From: Billgrantia tianxiuensis
GTDB lineage: Bacteria; Pseudomonadota; Gammaproteobacteria; Pseudomonadales; Halomonadaceae
Direction: 5' to 3'
Assembly (NCBI RefSeq): GCF_009834345.1
Contig: NZ_CP035042.1
Span: 62,001-126,000 of the forward strand
Length of the DNA: 64,000 nucleotides
Both the position numbers and the translations under genes were made by a program. This document shows, one piece after another, positions 30,372-39,424 of this stretch. How positions within the stretch are numbered: the stretch's first letter is position 1; each line of letters begins with the position of its first letter. The notes below the pieces were generated by a model. That model did no database searches and had not been told where the DNA came from. It was given only the letters and a program-made list of their open reading frames with translations.

Positions 30372-30653
30372 TCACATGTGGCCGATTTCATCGGGCAGCT
30401 CGTAGAAGGAGGCGTGGCGGTAGATCTTGTCGTCGGACGGGTCGAACAGGACCTCCTTCTCATCCGGCGAGGAAGCGGTAATGGCGGACGAGGGAACGAC
30501 CCAGATGGAGACGCCTTCGCTGCGGCGAGTGTAGAGGTCGCGGGCGTTCTCCATGGCCATCTCGGCGTCGGTCGCGTGAACGCTGCCCACGTGCTTGTGA
30601 TTGAGGCCGTGCTTGCTGCGGACGAAGACTTCGTAAAGGGGCCAGTCAGCCAT
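30372..30653 (-). CDS. paaB: Phenylacetyl-CoA epoxidase subunit PaaB
   Basis: A 93-residue small subunit that bridges PaaAC heterodimers. The start MADWPLYEVFVRSKHGLNHKH, then VGSVHATDAEMA and ARDLYTRR are hallmark PaaB sequences. The frame is open to 30707, but the ATG at 30653, after GAGGAGAAGC, matches the family start. Thirteen bases follow paaA. Confidence 0.96.
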   Translation of the reverse strand: MADWPLYEVFVRSKHGLNHKHVGSVHATDAEMAMENARDLYTRRSEGVSIWVVPSSAITASSPDEKEVLFDPSDDKIYRHASFYELPDEIGHM

Positions 30654-30666
30654 GATGCTTCTCCTC

Positions 30667-31662
30667 TCAGGCAACTTTCTGATTCTTGCGCTGCTGTTTC
30701 TCGGCATAGGCCTTGGCGGCCTCGCGTACCCAGCGGCCGCCGTCGATGGCGTTCCTGCGGGTTTCGATGCGTTCTTTGTTGCAGGGGCCGTTGCCCTTGA
30801 GGACGTCGAAGAACTCCTGCCAGTCGATTTCGCCGAAGTCGTAATGGCCCCGCTGCTCGTTCCACTTCAGCGCCGGGTCCGGTGCGGTACAGCCCAGGAA
30901 CTCCAACTGGGGGACGGTCTGGTCGATGAACATCTGACGCAGCTCGTCGTTGCTCTTGCGCTTGATCTTCCAGGCCATGGACTGCTGGGAGTTGGGTGAC
31001 TGGTCGTCGGAGGGGCCGAACATCATCAGCGCCGGCCACCAGAAGCGATTGATGGAATCCTGCACCATCCGCTTCTGCTCCTCGGTGCCCTCTCGCATCA
31101 TGTCCAGCAGGATCTGGTAGCCCTGACGCTGGTGAAAGCTCTCCTCCTTGCAGATCCGGATCATGGCGCGGGAGTAAGGGCCATAGGAGGTGCGCTGTAG
31201 GATCACCTGGTTGACGATGGCGGCACCGTCCACCAGCCAGCCGATAGTGCCCATGTCCGCCCAGCTCAGCGTCGGGTAGTTGAAGATGGAGGAGTACTTG
31301 GCCTTGCCGGCGTGCAGCTTGTCGATCTCCTCGTCGCGGTCGGCGCCCAGGGTTTCCATCGCGCTGTAGAGGTAGAGGCCGTGGCCGGCCTCGTCCTGGA
31401 TCTTGGCCATCAGCTGCAGCTTGCGCTTGAGGGTCGGGGCGCGAGTGACCCAGTTGCCCTCCGGCAACATGCCGACCACTTCGGAATGTGCGTGCTGGGA
31501 AATCTGGCGGATCAGCGTCTTGCGATACGCCTCCGGCATCCAGTTCTTGGGTTCGACCTTGATCTCGGCGTCGATCCGATGCTGGAAGGCGCGCTCCTCG
31601 GGGCCCATCTCCTCTAGGGTCTTGAGCTTCTTGGTGCCGGTCTCGACTAGCTGCGCATACAT
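30667..31662 (-). CDS. paaA: Phenylacetyl-CoA epoxidase catalytic subunit (PaaA)
   Basis: A 331-residue di-iron oxygenase that converts phenylacetyl-CoA to the ring-1,2-epoxide. Iron-ligand helices are visible in [15 protein letters not shown] and [15 protein letters not shown]. Start at 31662 after GCGGAGGTCACC. It leads paaABCDE-paaZ, with its own promoter and a paired operator upstream. The reaction needs molecular oxygen. Confidence 0.97.
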   Translation of the reverse strand: MYAQLVETGTKKLKTLEEMGPEERAFQHRIDAEIKVEPKNWMPEAYRKTLIRQISQHAHSEVVGMLPEGNWVTRAPTLKRKLQLMAKIQDEAGHGLYLYSAMETLGADRDEEIDKLHAGKAKYSSIFNYPTLSWADMGTIGWLVDGAAIVNQVILQRTSYGPYSRAMIRICKEESFHQRQGYQILLDMMREGTEEQKRMVQDSINRFWWPALMMFGPSDDQSPNSQQSMAWKIKRKSNDELRQMFIDQTVPQLEFLGCTAPDPALKWNEQRGHYDFGEIDWQEFFDVLKGNGPCNKERIETRRNAIDGGRWVREAAKAYAEKQQRKNQKVA

Positions 31663-31711
31663 GGTGACCTCCGCGTCGTCGTAATCAGGGGAACGCCTTG
31701 TCTTGTCTTGC

Positions 31712-31760
31712 AGTATAGTGACACAGAATTTTTTATCAATTATGTTTCTTATGTGTCACT
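31712..31760 (-). promoter_or_regulatory. paaA promoter with paired AGTGACACA / TGTGTCACT operator
   Basis: Reading the minus strand, TTGATA (31734-31739) and TATACT (31712-31717) are separated by 16 bases. Perfect 9-base inverted arms AGTGACACA (31717-31725) and TGTGTCACT (31752-31760) flank the -35 box, 35 bases centre to centre. This does not resemble the PaaX box, so another repressor or a looping regulator may control this operon. Confidence 0.6.
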
Positions 31761-31856
31761 TTATACCTTGGCATGACGCGCCGTCATCATGGCTTGTGGA
31801 ATGAGGTGTCGAGCGAGAAGGAGGGGGGCGCGAACCAGCACCAACAGTCGTCTGAA

Positions 31857-31866
31857 TTGATACGAA
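31857..31866. promoter_or_regulatory. Half site TTGATACGAA beside the paaK terminator
   Basis: Ten bases identical to half of the palindrome in the paaG promoter (37363-37372). They lie about 195 bases before the paaA start and touch the T-run of the paaK terminator. Could be a distal PaaX-type site or chance. Confidence 0.25.
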
Positions 31867-31886
31867 AAAGCCCCATGAAGGGGCTC
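31864..31886 (-). terminator. Rho-independent terminator of the paaGHIJK operon
   Basis: On the minus strand AGCCCC-TTCAT-GGGGCT forms a 6-base-pair GC-rich stem followed by TTTTT. It lies 43 bases after the paaK stop and separates paaGHIJK from the paaA promoter. Confidence 0.8.
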
Positions 31887-31928
31887 AAGTGACAATACAT
31901 GGGTGACCGCGAACGAGGCGTGCCCGGC

Positions 31929-33242
31929 TCAGCGCAGGTCCTTGACGCGCTTGGCCTTGCCCACGGAGCGCATGACCTCCTCCACACCGCAGACGTCCAC
32001 CCGGGTACTGATGCCCACATAGGTCTTGATGGCGTGCTGCAACTGGCCGGCCAGCTGCTCGCAGGCGATGGGGTCGCGGGCGACATCGTTGCTGCACGCC
32101 TCGACGCGCACACACATTGTGTCCAGGTTGCCCTGGCGGCTCACCTCGATCTCGTAGTGGGGCGAGAGCCGCTCGATCTTGAGGATCTGCTCCTCGATCT
32201 GGGTCGGGAAGACGTTGACCCCGCGGATGATCAGCATGTCGTCGCTGCGGCCGGTGATCTTGTCGATACGCCGCATGGGGCGGGCGGTGCCGGGCAGCAG
32301 GCGGGTCAGGTCGCGGGTGCGGTAGCGGATCACCGGCAGCGCTTCCTTGGTCAGGGTGGTGAACACCAGCTCGCCGTACTCGCCGTCCGGCAGCGCCTCG
32401 CCGGTCACCGGGTCGATGATCTCGGGGTAGAAGTGATCCTCCCAGATGGTGGGGCCATCCTTGGTTTCCAGGCACTCCATGCCGACCCCTGGCCCCATCA
32501 CCTCGGAGAGGCCGTAGATGTCCAGCGCATCGATTCCCAGGCGCTGCTCCAGGGCGGTGCGCATGCTGCCGGTCCAGGGCTCGGCGCCGAAGATGCCGGC
32601 ACGCAGCGGCAGCTTGTGCGGGTCGATGCCCTGGCGCTCCATCTCGTCGGCGATGTTGAGCATGTAGGAGGGCGTGACCATGATGATGTCGGGCTCGAAG
32701 TCGCGGATCAGCTGGACCTGCTTCTCGGTCTGGCCGCCGGACATCGGGATCACGGTACAGCCCAGGCGCTCGGCGCCGTAGTGTGCCCCGAGACCGCCGG
32801 TGAACAGGCCGTAGCCATAGGCGACATGCACCTTGTCGTTGCGGGTGCCGCCGGCGGCACGAATGGAGCGGGCCACCACGTCGGCCCAGATGTCGATGTC
32901 CCGCTGGGTATAGCCCACCACGGTCGGCTGGCCGGTGGTGCCGCTGGAGGCATGCACCCGCACGATGTCGCTCATGGGTGTGGCAAACATGCCGAAGGGG
33001 TAGTGGTTGCGCAGGTCGGCCTTGGTGGTGAAAGGCAGCTTGCCGAGGTCGGCGAGGCTCTTGACATCCTCCGGATGCACCCCGGCGCCATCGAAGGCGT
33101 GGCGGTAGAAGGGCACGTTGTCGTAGGCGTGCTTGAGGCACCACCTGAGCCGTTTGAGCTGGGTGGCGCGCAGTTCATCGATACTGGCCAGCTCCATCTG
33201 ATCGAGAGCCGAGTTGTTGAGGCGTTCGACGGTCTGTGTCAT
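31929..33242 (-). CDS. paaK: Phenylacetate-CoA ligase (PaaK)
   Basis: A 437-residue AMP-forming ligase that activates phenylacetate with CoA and ATP, the entry step of the pathway. Visible are the P-loop SSGTTGQPTVVGYT, the adenine-binding IFGAEPWT and YGLSEVMGPG, and the C-terminal hinge/lid region KITGRSDDMLIIRGVNVFPTQIE typical of this family. Start at 33242. The gene lies last in paaGHIJK, followed by a strong terminator. Confidence 0.96.
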   Translation of the reverse strand: MTQTVERLNNSALDQMELASIDELRATQLKRLRWCLKHAYDNVPFYRHAFDGAGVHPEDVKSLADLGKLPFTTKADLRNHYPFGMFATPMSDIVRVHASSGTTGQPTVVGYTQRDIDIWADVVARSIRAAGGTRNDKVHVAYGYGLFTGGLGAHYGAERLGCTVIPMSGGQTEKQVQLIRDFEPDIIMVTPSYMLNIADEMERQGIDPHKLPLRAGIFGAEPWTGSMRTALEQRLGIDALDIYGLSEVMGPGVGMECLETKDGPTIWEDHFYPEIIDPVTGEALPDGEYGELVFTTLTKEALPVIRYRTRDLTRLLPGTARPMRRIDKITGRSDDMLIIRGVNVFPTQIEEQILKIERLSPHYEIEVSRQGNLDTMCVRVEACSNDVARDPIACEQLAGQLQHAIKTYVGISTRVDVCGVEEVMRSVGKAKRVKDLR

Positions 33243-33285
33243 CGGGCTTCTCCGGTCGGAGGATTGTTATCGTCGCTGCACGGTT

Positions 33286-34491
33286 TCAGAGGCGTTCGAT
33301 GATCAGGGCAATGCCCTGGCCCACGCCGATGCACATGGTGCACAGAGCATAGCGCCCCTGACGGCGTTCCAGCTCGTACAGGGCGGTGGTCACCAGGCGG
33401 GCACCGCTCATTCCCAGCGGGTGGCCCAGGGCGATGGCGCCGCCGTTGGGATTGACGTGCTCGGCGTCGTCGGGTAGGCCGAGATCGCGGGTCACGGCCA
33501 GCGCCTGAGCGGCGAAGGCCTCGTTGAGCTCGATCACATCCATCTGCCCGAGGCTGAGCCCGGTCTGGGCCAGCACCTTGCGCGTCGCCGGGGCCGGGCC
33601 GAAGCCCATGATGCGTGGCTCGACCCCAGCGGTGGCCATCCCCACCACCCGCGCCCGCGGCTCGAGGCCGAAGCGCTCGGCCTGCTCCGCTGAAGCGAGC
33701 AGCAGGGCGCAGGCGCCGTCGTTGACCCCGGAGGCATTGCCGGCCGTGACGCTGCCGCCTTCGCGGAACGGCGTGGGGAGACCCGCCAATTGTTCCAAGG
33801 TGGTGGCCGCGCGGGGATGTTCGTCGGTATCCACGACCAGCGGTGCCTGCTTGCGCCGCGTTACCTCCACCGGCACGATCTCCGCGGCCAGCCGGCCCGC
33901 TTCCATGGCGGCGGCGGTACGCTGCTGACTGCGCAGGGCGAAGAGGTCCTGGTCTTCCCTTGAGATCGCGAACTGCTCGGCGACGTTCTCGGCGGTCTCG
34001 GGCATCGAGTCGATGCCGAACTGGGCCTTCATCTGGCGATTGACGAAGCGCCAGCCGATGGTGGTATCGAAGATCTCGGCGCTGCGCGAGAAGGCCTGCT
34101 CGGCCTTGCCCATGACGAAGGGGGCGCGAGACATGGATTCGACGCCGCCGGCGATCATCAGGCCCGCTTCGCCGGTCTTGATGGCGCGGGCGGCGTTGCC
34201 CACGGCGTCCATGCCGGAGCCGCACAGCCGGTTGAAGGTGCTGCCGGGCACCTCCACCGGCAGGCCGGCGAGCAGCGCCGACATGCGCGCCACGTTGCGG
34301 TTGTCCTCGCCGGCCTGATTGGCGCAGCCGTAGAAAATGTCATCCACCTGGCGCCAATCCACCGAGGGATGGCGTGTCATCAGTGCGCGCAGGGGCACGG
34401 CGCCGAGGTCGTCGGCACGCACCGCTGCAAGGGCGCCGCCGTAGCGGCCGATGGGGGTGCGGATGGCGTCGATGATGTAGGCGTCTTTCAT
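33286..34491 (-). CDS. paaJ: 3-oxoadipyl-CoA / 3-oxo-dehydrosuberyl-CoA thiolase (PaaJ)
   Basis: A 401-residue thiolase. The acylated Cys is in [12 protein letters not shown] (near residue 90), the active-site His in [19 protein letters not shown] and the second Cys in [11 protein letters not shown]. It performs both thiolytic steps of the phenylacetate pathway, releasing acetyl-CoA and succinyl-CoA. Overlaps the paaI stop by four bases (ATGA), so the two are translationally coupled. Confidence 0.94.
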   Translation of the reverse strand: MKDAYIIDAIRTPIGRYGGALAAVRADDLGAVPLRALMTRHPSVDWRQVDDIFYGCANQAGEDNRNVARMSALLAGLPVEVPGSTFNRLCGSGMDAVGNAARAIKTGEAGLMIAGGVESMSRAPFVMGKAEQAFSRSAEIFDTTIGWRFVNRQMKAQFGIDSMPETAENVAEQFAISREDQDLFALRSQQRTAAAMEAGRLAAEIVPVEVTRRKQAPLVVDTDEHPRAATTLEQLAGLPTPFREGGSVTAGNASGVNDGACALLLASAEQAERFGLEPRARVVGMATAGVEPRIMGFGPAPATRKVLAQTGLSLGQMDVIELNEAFAAQALAVTRDLGLPDDAEHVNPNGGAIALGHPLGMSGARLVTTALYELERRQGRYALCTMCIGVGQGIALIIERL

Positions 34492-34955
34492 GCCTGGCCC
34501 TCTGCGGTGGTTTCTTCCAGGCGGCGCACGCTGCCGCGAACCTTGTAGGAGCGGCCGCGGAACAGGGCGACCTCTTCGCCGCGCTGGTTGCGCACGGTGA
34601 TGTCGTAGATGCCGGTGCGGCCGCGACGGCTGCGCTCTTCGGCGGTGGCGGTGAGCACATCGCCGAGCTTTCCGGGGCCGAGGTAGTCGATGCTGCAGCC
34701 GGCGGCCACGGTGGCCTCGTCATAGCTGTTGCAGGCGAAGGCGAAGGCGGAGTCGGCCAGGGTGAAGATGAACCCACCATGGCAGTTGCCGTGGCCCTGC
34801 ACCATGTCCTCCCTGACTCTCATGGTCAGCACGGCGCGGCCCGGCGCCACGCTCTCGATCTGCATGCCCAGGCCCTGGCTGGCGTTGTCGCGCGCGAACA
34901 TCGCCCGGGTACAGGCCTCGGCCAGCTGCTGAGGGTCGAGCGGCGTGTCAGTCAT
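34488..34955 (-). CDS. paaI: Hotdog-fold phenylacetyl-CoA thioesterase (PaaI)
   Basis: A 155-residue hotdog thioesterase. The catalytic segment [22 protein letters not shown] holds the family's HGG and Asp residues. PaaI is thought to rescue CoA from stalled or dead-end hydroxylated CoA esters. Start at 34955 ([10 protein letters not shown]), overlapping the paaH end by eight bases. Confidence 0.94.
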   Translation of the reverse strand: MTDTPLDPQQLAEACTRAMFARDNASQGLGMQIESVAPGRAVLTMRVREDMVQGHGNCHGGFIFTLADSAFAFACNSYDEATVAAGCSIDYLGPGKLGDVLTATAEERSRRGRTGIYDITVRNQRGEEVALFRGRSYKVRGSVRRLEETTAEGQA

Positions 34956-36477
34956 GGAAGGTCTCCTCGGCCAGGGCCTTGCGGCGCAGCAGGAAGGAGG
35001 GGCGGTAGCGCTCCTCACCGTAACTCTGCTGCAGGTGGATCAGGGTACGGTGGACGAAGGCCAGGCCCAGGGAGTCGGCCCAGGCCAGCGGTCCGCGGGG
35101 GTAGTTGAGTCCGGCCTGCATGGCGAGATCGCCATCGCGAGCGCTGCAGACGCCCTGCAGCACGGCCTCGGCCGCCTCGTTGGCGAGCATGGCCACGGTG
35201 CGCAGCACCGCCAGCCCGGGCGTGTCGGTCAACCAGGCGACATCCAGTCCCAGGCGCTGGAAGAAGGCGGTCGCCAAGGTGCGGGCCGCGTCATCGACAC
35301 CGGGACTCGCCGCCAACGCGATGGCGTCGGTCTCGCCGTAGTCGAGGCAGAGATCGAACAGCACCAGCGCCTCGAGACCTTCATCGCGGGCTCGCTCGGT
35401 GGCACAGCGGCCGTCGCTCAGGGCCAGAGTCAGGCCGCCCAGGCGCAGGCGGGCCTGGCCTGAAAGACTCTCGCGGCACACCGTCTCGAGGCCGGCGGCC
35501 CCGGCTCGGGTGACCAAAGGGGCAATGATGCCGAGCTGACCCTCGGCGACCAGAACCGGCAGCTCCGCCTCCACGCTTGACGCGAAAACAGGAGCGGCGG
35601 GCTCGGCCGTATCACGATAGTCATAGAAGCCATGGCCGCTCTTGCGACCCAGGCGGCCGGCCTCGACCAGCGCCTGCTGCACCAGCGAGGGCTGAAAACG
35701 GGTGTCGCCGTAGTAGGCGTAGAACACCGAGCGGGTCACGGCATAATTGACGTCGTGGCCGATCAGATCCATCAGCTCGAAGGGACCCATGCGGAAGCCG
35801 CCGGCCTGGCGCAGCAAGGCGTCCAGGGTGGCAGGGGCGGCGGTGCCCTCCTGTAGCAGGCGAAGGCCCTCGGCGTAGAAGGGGCGCGCCACTCGGTTGA
35901 CGATGAAGCCGGGAGTGGAGCTGGCGTGCACCGGTATCTTGCCCCAGGCTGCGGCCGTGGCGTGGAGGGTCTCGGCGGTTTCGGAGGCGGTGGCCAGGCC
36001 CGAGATCACCTCAACCAGCTTCATCACCGGTGCGGGGTTGAAGAAGTGCAGGCCAGCCACTCGCTCGGGGTGCTCCAGGCCGGAAGCGATGGAGGTGATC
36101 GACAGCGACGAGGTGTTGCTGGTGAGCAGGGTGTCGGGACCGCACAGAGTCTCCAGTTCGGCGAAGACTCCGCGCTTGACCTCGAGGTCTTCGACGATCG
36201 CCTCCACCACCAGGCGGCTGTCGGCCAGCTCGGCCAGAGTGGCGGCGGGGGTCATGCGAGCAATGATGGCGTCGACTTCTTCCTGGGCCATCTTGCCCTT
36301 GGCCACGCGCTGCTCGAGCTGGCGATGCACGCCCTCGATGCCGGCCTGGGCGGCCCCCTCCCGGTTGTCATACAGGCGCACCCGATGGCCAGCCTGTGCC
36401 GCGACCTGGGCAATACCGGCGCCCATGGCGCCGGCGCCGATCACCGCGATGATATCGTTGGGTGAGAGTGCAGCCAT
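34948..36477 (-). CDS. paaH: 3-hydroxyadipyl-CoA dehydrogenase (PaaH)
   Basis: A 509-residue NAD-dependent 3-hydroxyacyl-CoA dehydrogenase. The Rossmann motif is IIAVIGAGAMGAGIAQVAA near residue 9, the catalytic His is in GLHFFNPAPVMKLVEV, and a second C-terminal dehydrogenase-like domain gives the length usual for PaaH. Start at 36477, one base after the paaG stop. A frameshift in paaG lets the upstream frame read straight into this gene, making an apparent 812-residue fusion that I consider false. Confidence 0.94.
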   Translation of the reverse strand: MAALSPNDIIAVIGAGAMGAGIAQVAAQAGHRVRLYDNREGAAQAGIEGVHRQLEQRVAKGKMAQEEVDAIIARMTPAATLAELADSRLVVEAIVEDLEVKRGVFAELETLCGPDTLLTSNTSSLSITSIASGLEHPERVAGLHFFNPAPVMKLVEVISGLATASETAETLHATAAAWGKIPVHASSTPGFIVNRVARPFYAEGLRLLQEGTAAPATLDALLRQAGGFRMGPFELMDLIGHDVNYAVTRSVFYAYYGDTRFQPSLVQQALVEAGRLGRKSGHGFYDYRDTAEPAAPVFASSVEAELPVLVAEGQLGIIAPLVTRAGAAGLETVCRESLSGQARLRLGGLTLALSDGRCATERARDEGLEALVLFDLCLDYGETDAIALAASPGVDDAARTLATAFFQRLGLDVAWLTDTPGLAVLRTVAMLANEAAEAVLQGVCSARDGDLAMQAGLNYPRGPLAWADSLGLAFVHRTLIHLQQSYGEERYRPSFLLRRKALAEETFHD

Positions 36478-36478
36478 C

Positions 36479-37269
36479 TCACTCCCCCTTGAAGCTTGGC
36501 TGACGCTTTTCCATGAAGGCGGCCACCCCTCGCGATAGTCGGCCGTGCGTCCGGCCAGGCGCTGCAGGTCGCGCTCGAGGTCGAGCTGTTGATCGAAGCT
36601 GTTGTCGGCGCTGGCATGCAGGGCGCGCTTGATCAACGCCAGACCGCGGGTTGGCTGGGTGGCCAGGTGGCGGGCGAGGGTGAGCGCCTCGTCCTGCAGG
36701 GCCTCGTCGTCCACCACCTTCCAGATCATGCCCCACTGCTCGGCCTGCTCAGCGCTGAGTCTGTCACCCAGCATGGCCAGGCCCTTGGCGCGGGCCATGC
36801 CCACCAGGCGCGGCAGGGTCCAGGTGCCGCCGGAGTCGGGCAGCAGGCCGATCTTGCAGAAGGCTTGAATGAAGCTGGCCGAGCGGGCCGCGAGCACGAT
36901 GTCGCAGGCCAGGGCGATGTTGGCACCGGCACCGGCGGCCACCCCGTTTACCGCGCAGACGGTAGGAAAAGGCAGATCGCGCAGCGCGCGCAGCATCGGG
37001 TTGTAGCGTTTCTCCAGTGACTCGCCCAGGTCCGGCGCCTCGGCGCCAGGCGCCACGTTGCGGTCGGAGAGATCCTGGCCGGCGCAGAAGCCGCGGCCGC
37101 TGCCGGTCAGCAGTAGGGCTCTCACGCTGCCATTCTGGCGCACCGCCTCGAGTGTTCTGCGCATCTCGGCGTGCAGCTCGGCGTTGAAGCTGTTGAGGCT
37201 ATCGGGGCGATTCAGCGTGAGTCGGGCGACGCCGTCTTCCACGGTATAGAGCAGGGGCGCTTCACTCAT
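36479..37269 (-). CDS. paaG: 1,2-epoxyphenylacetyl-CoA isomerase (PaaG); frame broken near the end
   Basis: A 263-residue crotonase-fold enzyme that isomerises the ring epoxide to oxepin-CoA. Visible are SLNSFNAELHAEM, the oxyanion segment GRGFCAGQDLSDR and GLLPDSGGTWTLPRLVG with the catalytic Asp. One G is missing in the run at 36526-36529; restored, the end reads YREGVAAFMEKRQPSFKGE and stops at 36479. Start at 37269 (MSEAPLLYTVE). First gene of paaGHIJK, behind a promoter with a perfect palindrome. Confidence 0.94.
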
Positions 37270-37348
37270 GATCGTTTCCTGTGTCAGTGCCCGTTGAAGC
37301 AGGTGATTCGGCAAGGGGCTGCGGCTTGCTGCGGAGGAACCTAGGGCG

Positions 37349-37378
37349 AGTATAGGATTTTTTTGATACGAATCAAAA
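37349..37378 (-). promoter_or_regulatory. paaG promoter with palindrome TTTTGAT-ACGA-ATCAAAA
   Basis: On the minus strand TTGATT (37371-37376) and TATACT (37349-37354) are spaced by 16 bases. The 18-base perfect palindrome at 37361-37378 covers the -35 box. It matches about 12 of 15 positions of the PaaX consensus as I recall it, and also exactly the FNR/ANR consensus TTGAT-N4-ATCAA. Either factor bound here would block RNA polymerase. Confidence 0.65.
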
Positions 37379-37632
37379 TGAGTCATTTGAATTTAATGTA
37401 TCGTATTATACCCCGAAAAGAAGTTTTCCTCATGTTTTTCAGTGTGTTGCTCCATACAGACATTCTCGTGGCAAAAAGGTTAGACCATGGTCGAAACATG
37501 GCCGCCCGGAGCATCGATCCCGCCATAACCGACTCATGGTGAGACGTTCTACCGCTCTGCTTCGATAGGATATGGGGGCGGCCGCAGGCGAGTGGTTTGA
37601 TGTTGCGTTACGATATGGATAGGATTTAGTTA

Positions 37633-37643
37633 TGTCTCGTATC
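37633..37643 (+). promoter_or_regulatory. Possible PaaX-type site before paaY
   Basis: TGTCTCGTATC shares 9 of 11 bases with TGATTCGTATC from the paaG promoter palindrome. It lies 56 bases before the paaY start. The 429-base region between paaG and paaY otherwise holds only AT-rich promoter sequence. Confidence 0.35.
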
Positions 37644-37698
37644 GTATAGTGCCGCTCATGCAGCGTCCGCTGTGGCCAACTGGAGGGAGAAGCGCGTA

Positions 37699-38307
37699 AT
37701 GCCCTGTTATCGACTCGAGGGAGTCACCCCGGTGGTGCACCCCACTGCCTATGTGCACCCCACCGCGGTGCTGATTGGCGACGTCATTGTTGGCCCAGGC
37801 TGCTATGTGGGGCCCGGCGCCGTGATGCGCGGCGACTTCGGTCAGTTGGTGCTGGAGGAAGGTGCCAACCTGCAGGACACCTGCGTCATGCACGGCTTTC
37901 CCGGCTGCGTCACTCGGGTGGAGAAGGATGGCCATATCGGCCACGGCGCCGTGTTGCACGGCTGCGTGGTGGGCCAGGATGCCATGGTGGGCATGAACGC
38001 CGTAGTAATGGACAACGCTGTGATCGGCGCGCGCTCGATCGTCGCCGCTGCCGCCTTCGTCAAGGCCGGCTTCGAAAGCCCGCCTCAGTCACTGGTGATG
38101 GGCGCGCCAGCCACCGTCAAGCGTGAATTGAGCGACCAAGAGGTAGCCTGGAAGCAGCAAGGCACCCGTGAATACCAGCGCCTGACCGAACGCTGCCTGG
38201 ACAGCCTGGAGCCCTGTGAGCCGCTGGCTGAGCTGGAGGCCGACCGACCGCGGCTCAACGCCGGCGATACTCAGCCCAAGCAGCAGACTCTCGGCCAGGC
38301 GCAGTGA
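37699..38307 (+). CDS. paaY: PaaY thioesterase, gamma-carbonic-anhydrase fold
   Basis: A 202-residue left-handed beta-helix protein with hexapeptide repeats ([16 protein letters not shown] and onward) and metal-binding histidines near GFPGC and [11 protein letters not shown]. PaaY hydrolyses CoA esters of the spontaneously formed 2-hydroxycyclohepta-diene side product, protecting the pathway. The ATG at 37699 follows GGAGGGAGAAGCGCGTA. Divergent from paaG and convergent with paaX, 38 bases apart. Confidence 0.93.
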   Translation: MPCYRLEGVTPVVHPTAYVHPTAVLIGDVIVGPGCYVGPGAVMRGDFGQLVLEEGANLQDTCVMHGFPGCVTRVEKDGHIGHGAVLHGCVVGQDAMVGMNAVVMDNAVIGARSIVAAAAFVKAGFESPPQSLVMGAPATVKRELSDQEVAWKQQGTREYQRLTERCLDSLEPCEPLAELEADRPRLNAGDTQPKQQTLGQAQ

Positions 38308-38345
38308 CACAGCCATACTGGACTGGGTAGGCGCGCCTGCCCAGC

Positions 38346-39272
38346 CTACTCCAGGCCGCCAAAGCGCTGATAGAAGTTGTGACCGGGGGCCGGCAGTGGG
38401 CCCTCGGCGGTTTCCAGGTGGCGGTCCAGCCAGCGCTCGGCGCCCTGATAAATCTCCCGATAAATGTTGCGGCACAGCTGACGAGCGTTGCGGCCTTCCC
38501 AGGCGGTAGGTAGCAGCTCCTCGGGTAGCTGGGGGTCGCGCAGCTGCACCTTGCGATACTCGTGAATCAAGAGAGTGCGAGCGATGAAAGCATCCTGGTC
38601 GCCCAGTGGCTGGCTTTCGCTGAGGCTCTTCCACAGCGGTCGGAACTGGGCGAGAAAGCGGTTGTAGCTCTCCGCCAGTTGATCGAGATTCCAGCTTTCG
38701 CGTACCTGCAGACGCAGTGCCTTGGGTGCCAGGGGCTCGCCGGTCTCGCTATGCAGGACGATGACATCTTCCACTACGCCGAGTTCCTGAAGTAGCCCGA
38801 GCACCTCGCTGCGATGCCGGCGTGGGTGCGCCAGCACCCCATTGGCGAAGGCACCGAAGCCCAGCCATTCCAGTTCCTCCCTGGCGCGGGTGCGCTCGCC
38901 TGCATCCAACTGGCCCAGGAAAACCAGTGTCCAGCCACCGTCCCAAGCCTCACCGTTGCCATGGTAAACCCGCTTGAAGGCCTGCTCGAAGCGTCGTCGT
39001 CCCGGACCGCTCAGACTGTAGTAGCTGCGACGACCGACCTTCTCGCCCTGCAGCCAGGTCTCCTGGGTCAGACGATAAACCGAAGTTCGCACCAATCGCT
39101 CGTTGATACCGATGGGCTCCAGCAGCTGAGAAATACTGCCCAGCCAAACGGTACCGCCACGGGGCACGATGGCATCACCGTAAAGCGTGATGATGAGCGA
39201 GCCGGAGCGCAGTGGTCGGCGGCTCTGGAAATTATCGATCAGGCTGGCAACGCATTCGGTAGCAGACGGCAT
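38346..39272 (-). CDS. paaX: Phenylacetic acid degradation repressor PaaX
   Basis: A 308-residue regulator with an N-terminal winged helix (residues about 20-90, GINERLVRTSVYRLTQETWL) and the PaaX C-terminal domains. PaaX represses paa operons and is released by phenylacetyl-CoA. Start at 39272. Candidate binding sites are the palindrome at 37361 and the weaker match at 37633. Whether it also controls paaA, whose operator differs, is open. Confidence 0.94.
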   Translation of the reverse strand: MPSATECVASLIDNFQSRRPLRSGSLIITLYGDAIVPRGGTVWLGSISQLLEPIGINERLVRTSVYRLTQETWLQGEKVGRRSYYSLSGPGRRRFEQAFKRVYHGNGEAWDGGWTLVFLGQLDAGERTRAREELEWLGFGAFANGVLAHPRRHRSEVLGLLQELGVVEDVIVLHSETGEPLAPKALRLQVRESWNLDQLAESYNRFLAQFRPLWKSLSESQPLGDQDAFIARTLLIHEYRKVQLRDPQLPEELLPTAWEGRNARQLCRNIYREIYQGAERWLDRHLETAEGPLPAPGHNFYQRFGGLE

Positions 39273-39388
39273 GGATGAGCATGGTCCTGGCAGATGTTGA
39301 ATCGGTATGTGACCTGACGGTGCTGGCAGGCGGGAAGTAGGGTATCACATCATGCACCCTCAGCATCGGGCCCTGGCCAGCAAGCTTT

Positions 39389-39406
39389 CCTCAAGGAGCC
39401 TTGAGG
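39389..39406. terminator. Hairpin CCTCAAGG-AG-CCTTGAGG between paaX and the LuxR gene
   Basis: A perfect 8-base-pair stem with a two-base centre lies 19 bases beyond the LuxR-family gene's stop. No T-run follows on either strand, so terminator function is uncertain; it could equally be an operator. Confidence 0.35.
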
Positions 39407-39424
39407 CCCGCCTTTCCGGTCGGT

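Noticed and set aside
34948..37269. An apparent 812-residue PaaG-PaaH fusion protein
   Set aside because: The fusion exists only because a base is missing in paaG at 36526-36529. Restoring it gives a normal PaaG stop at 36479 and a separate PaaH start at 36477.
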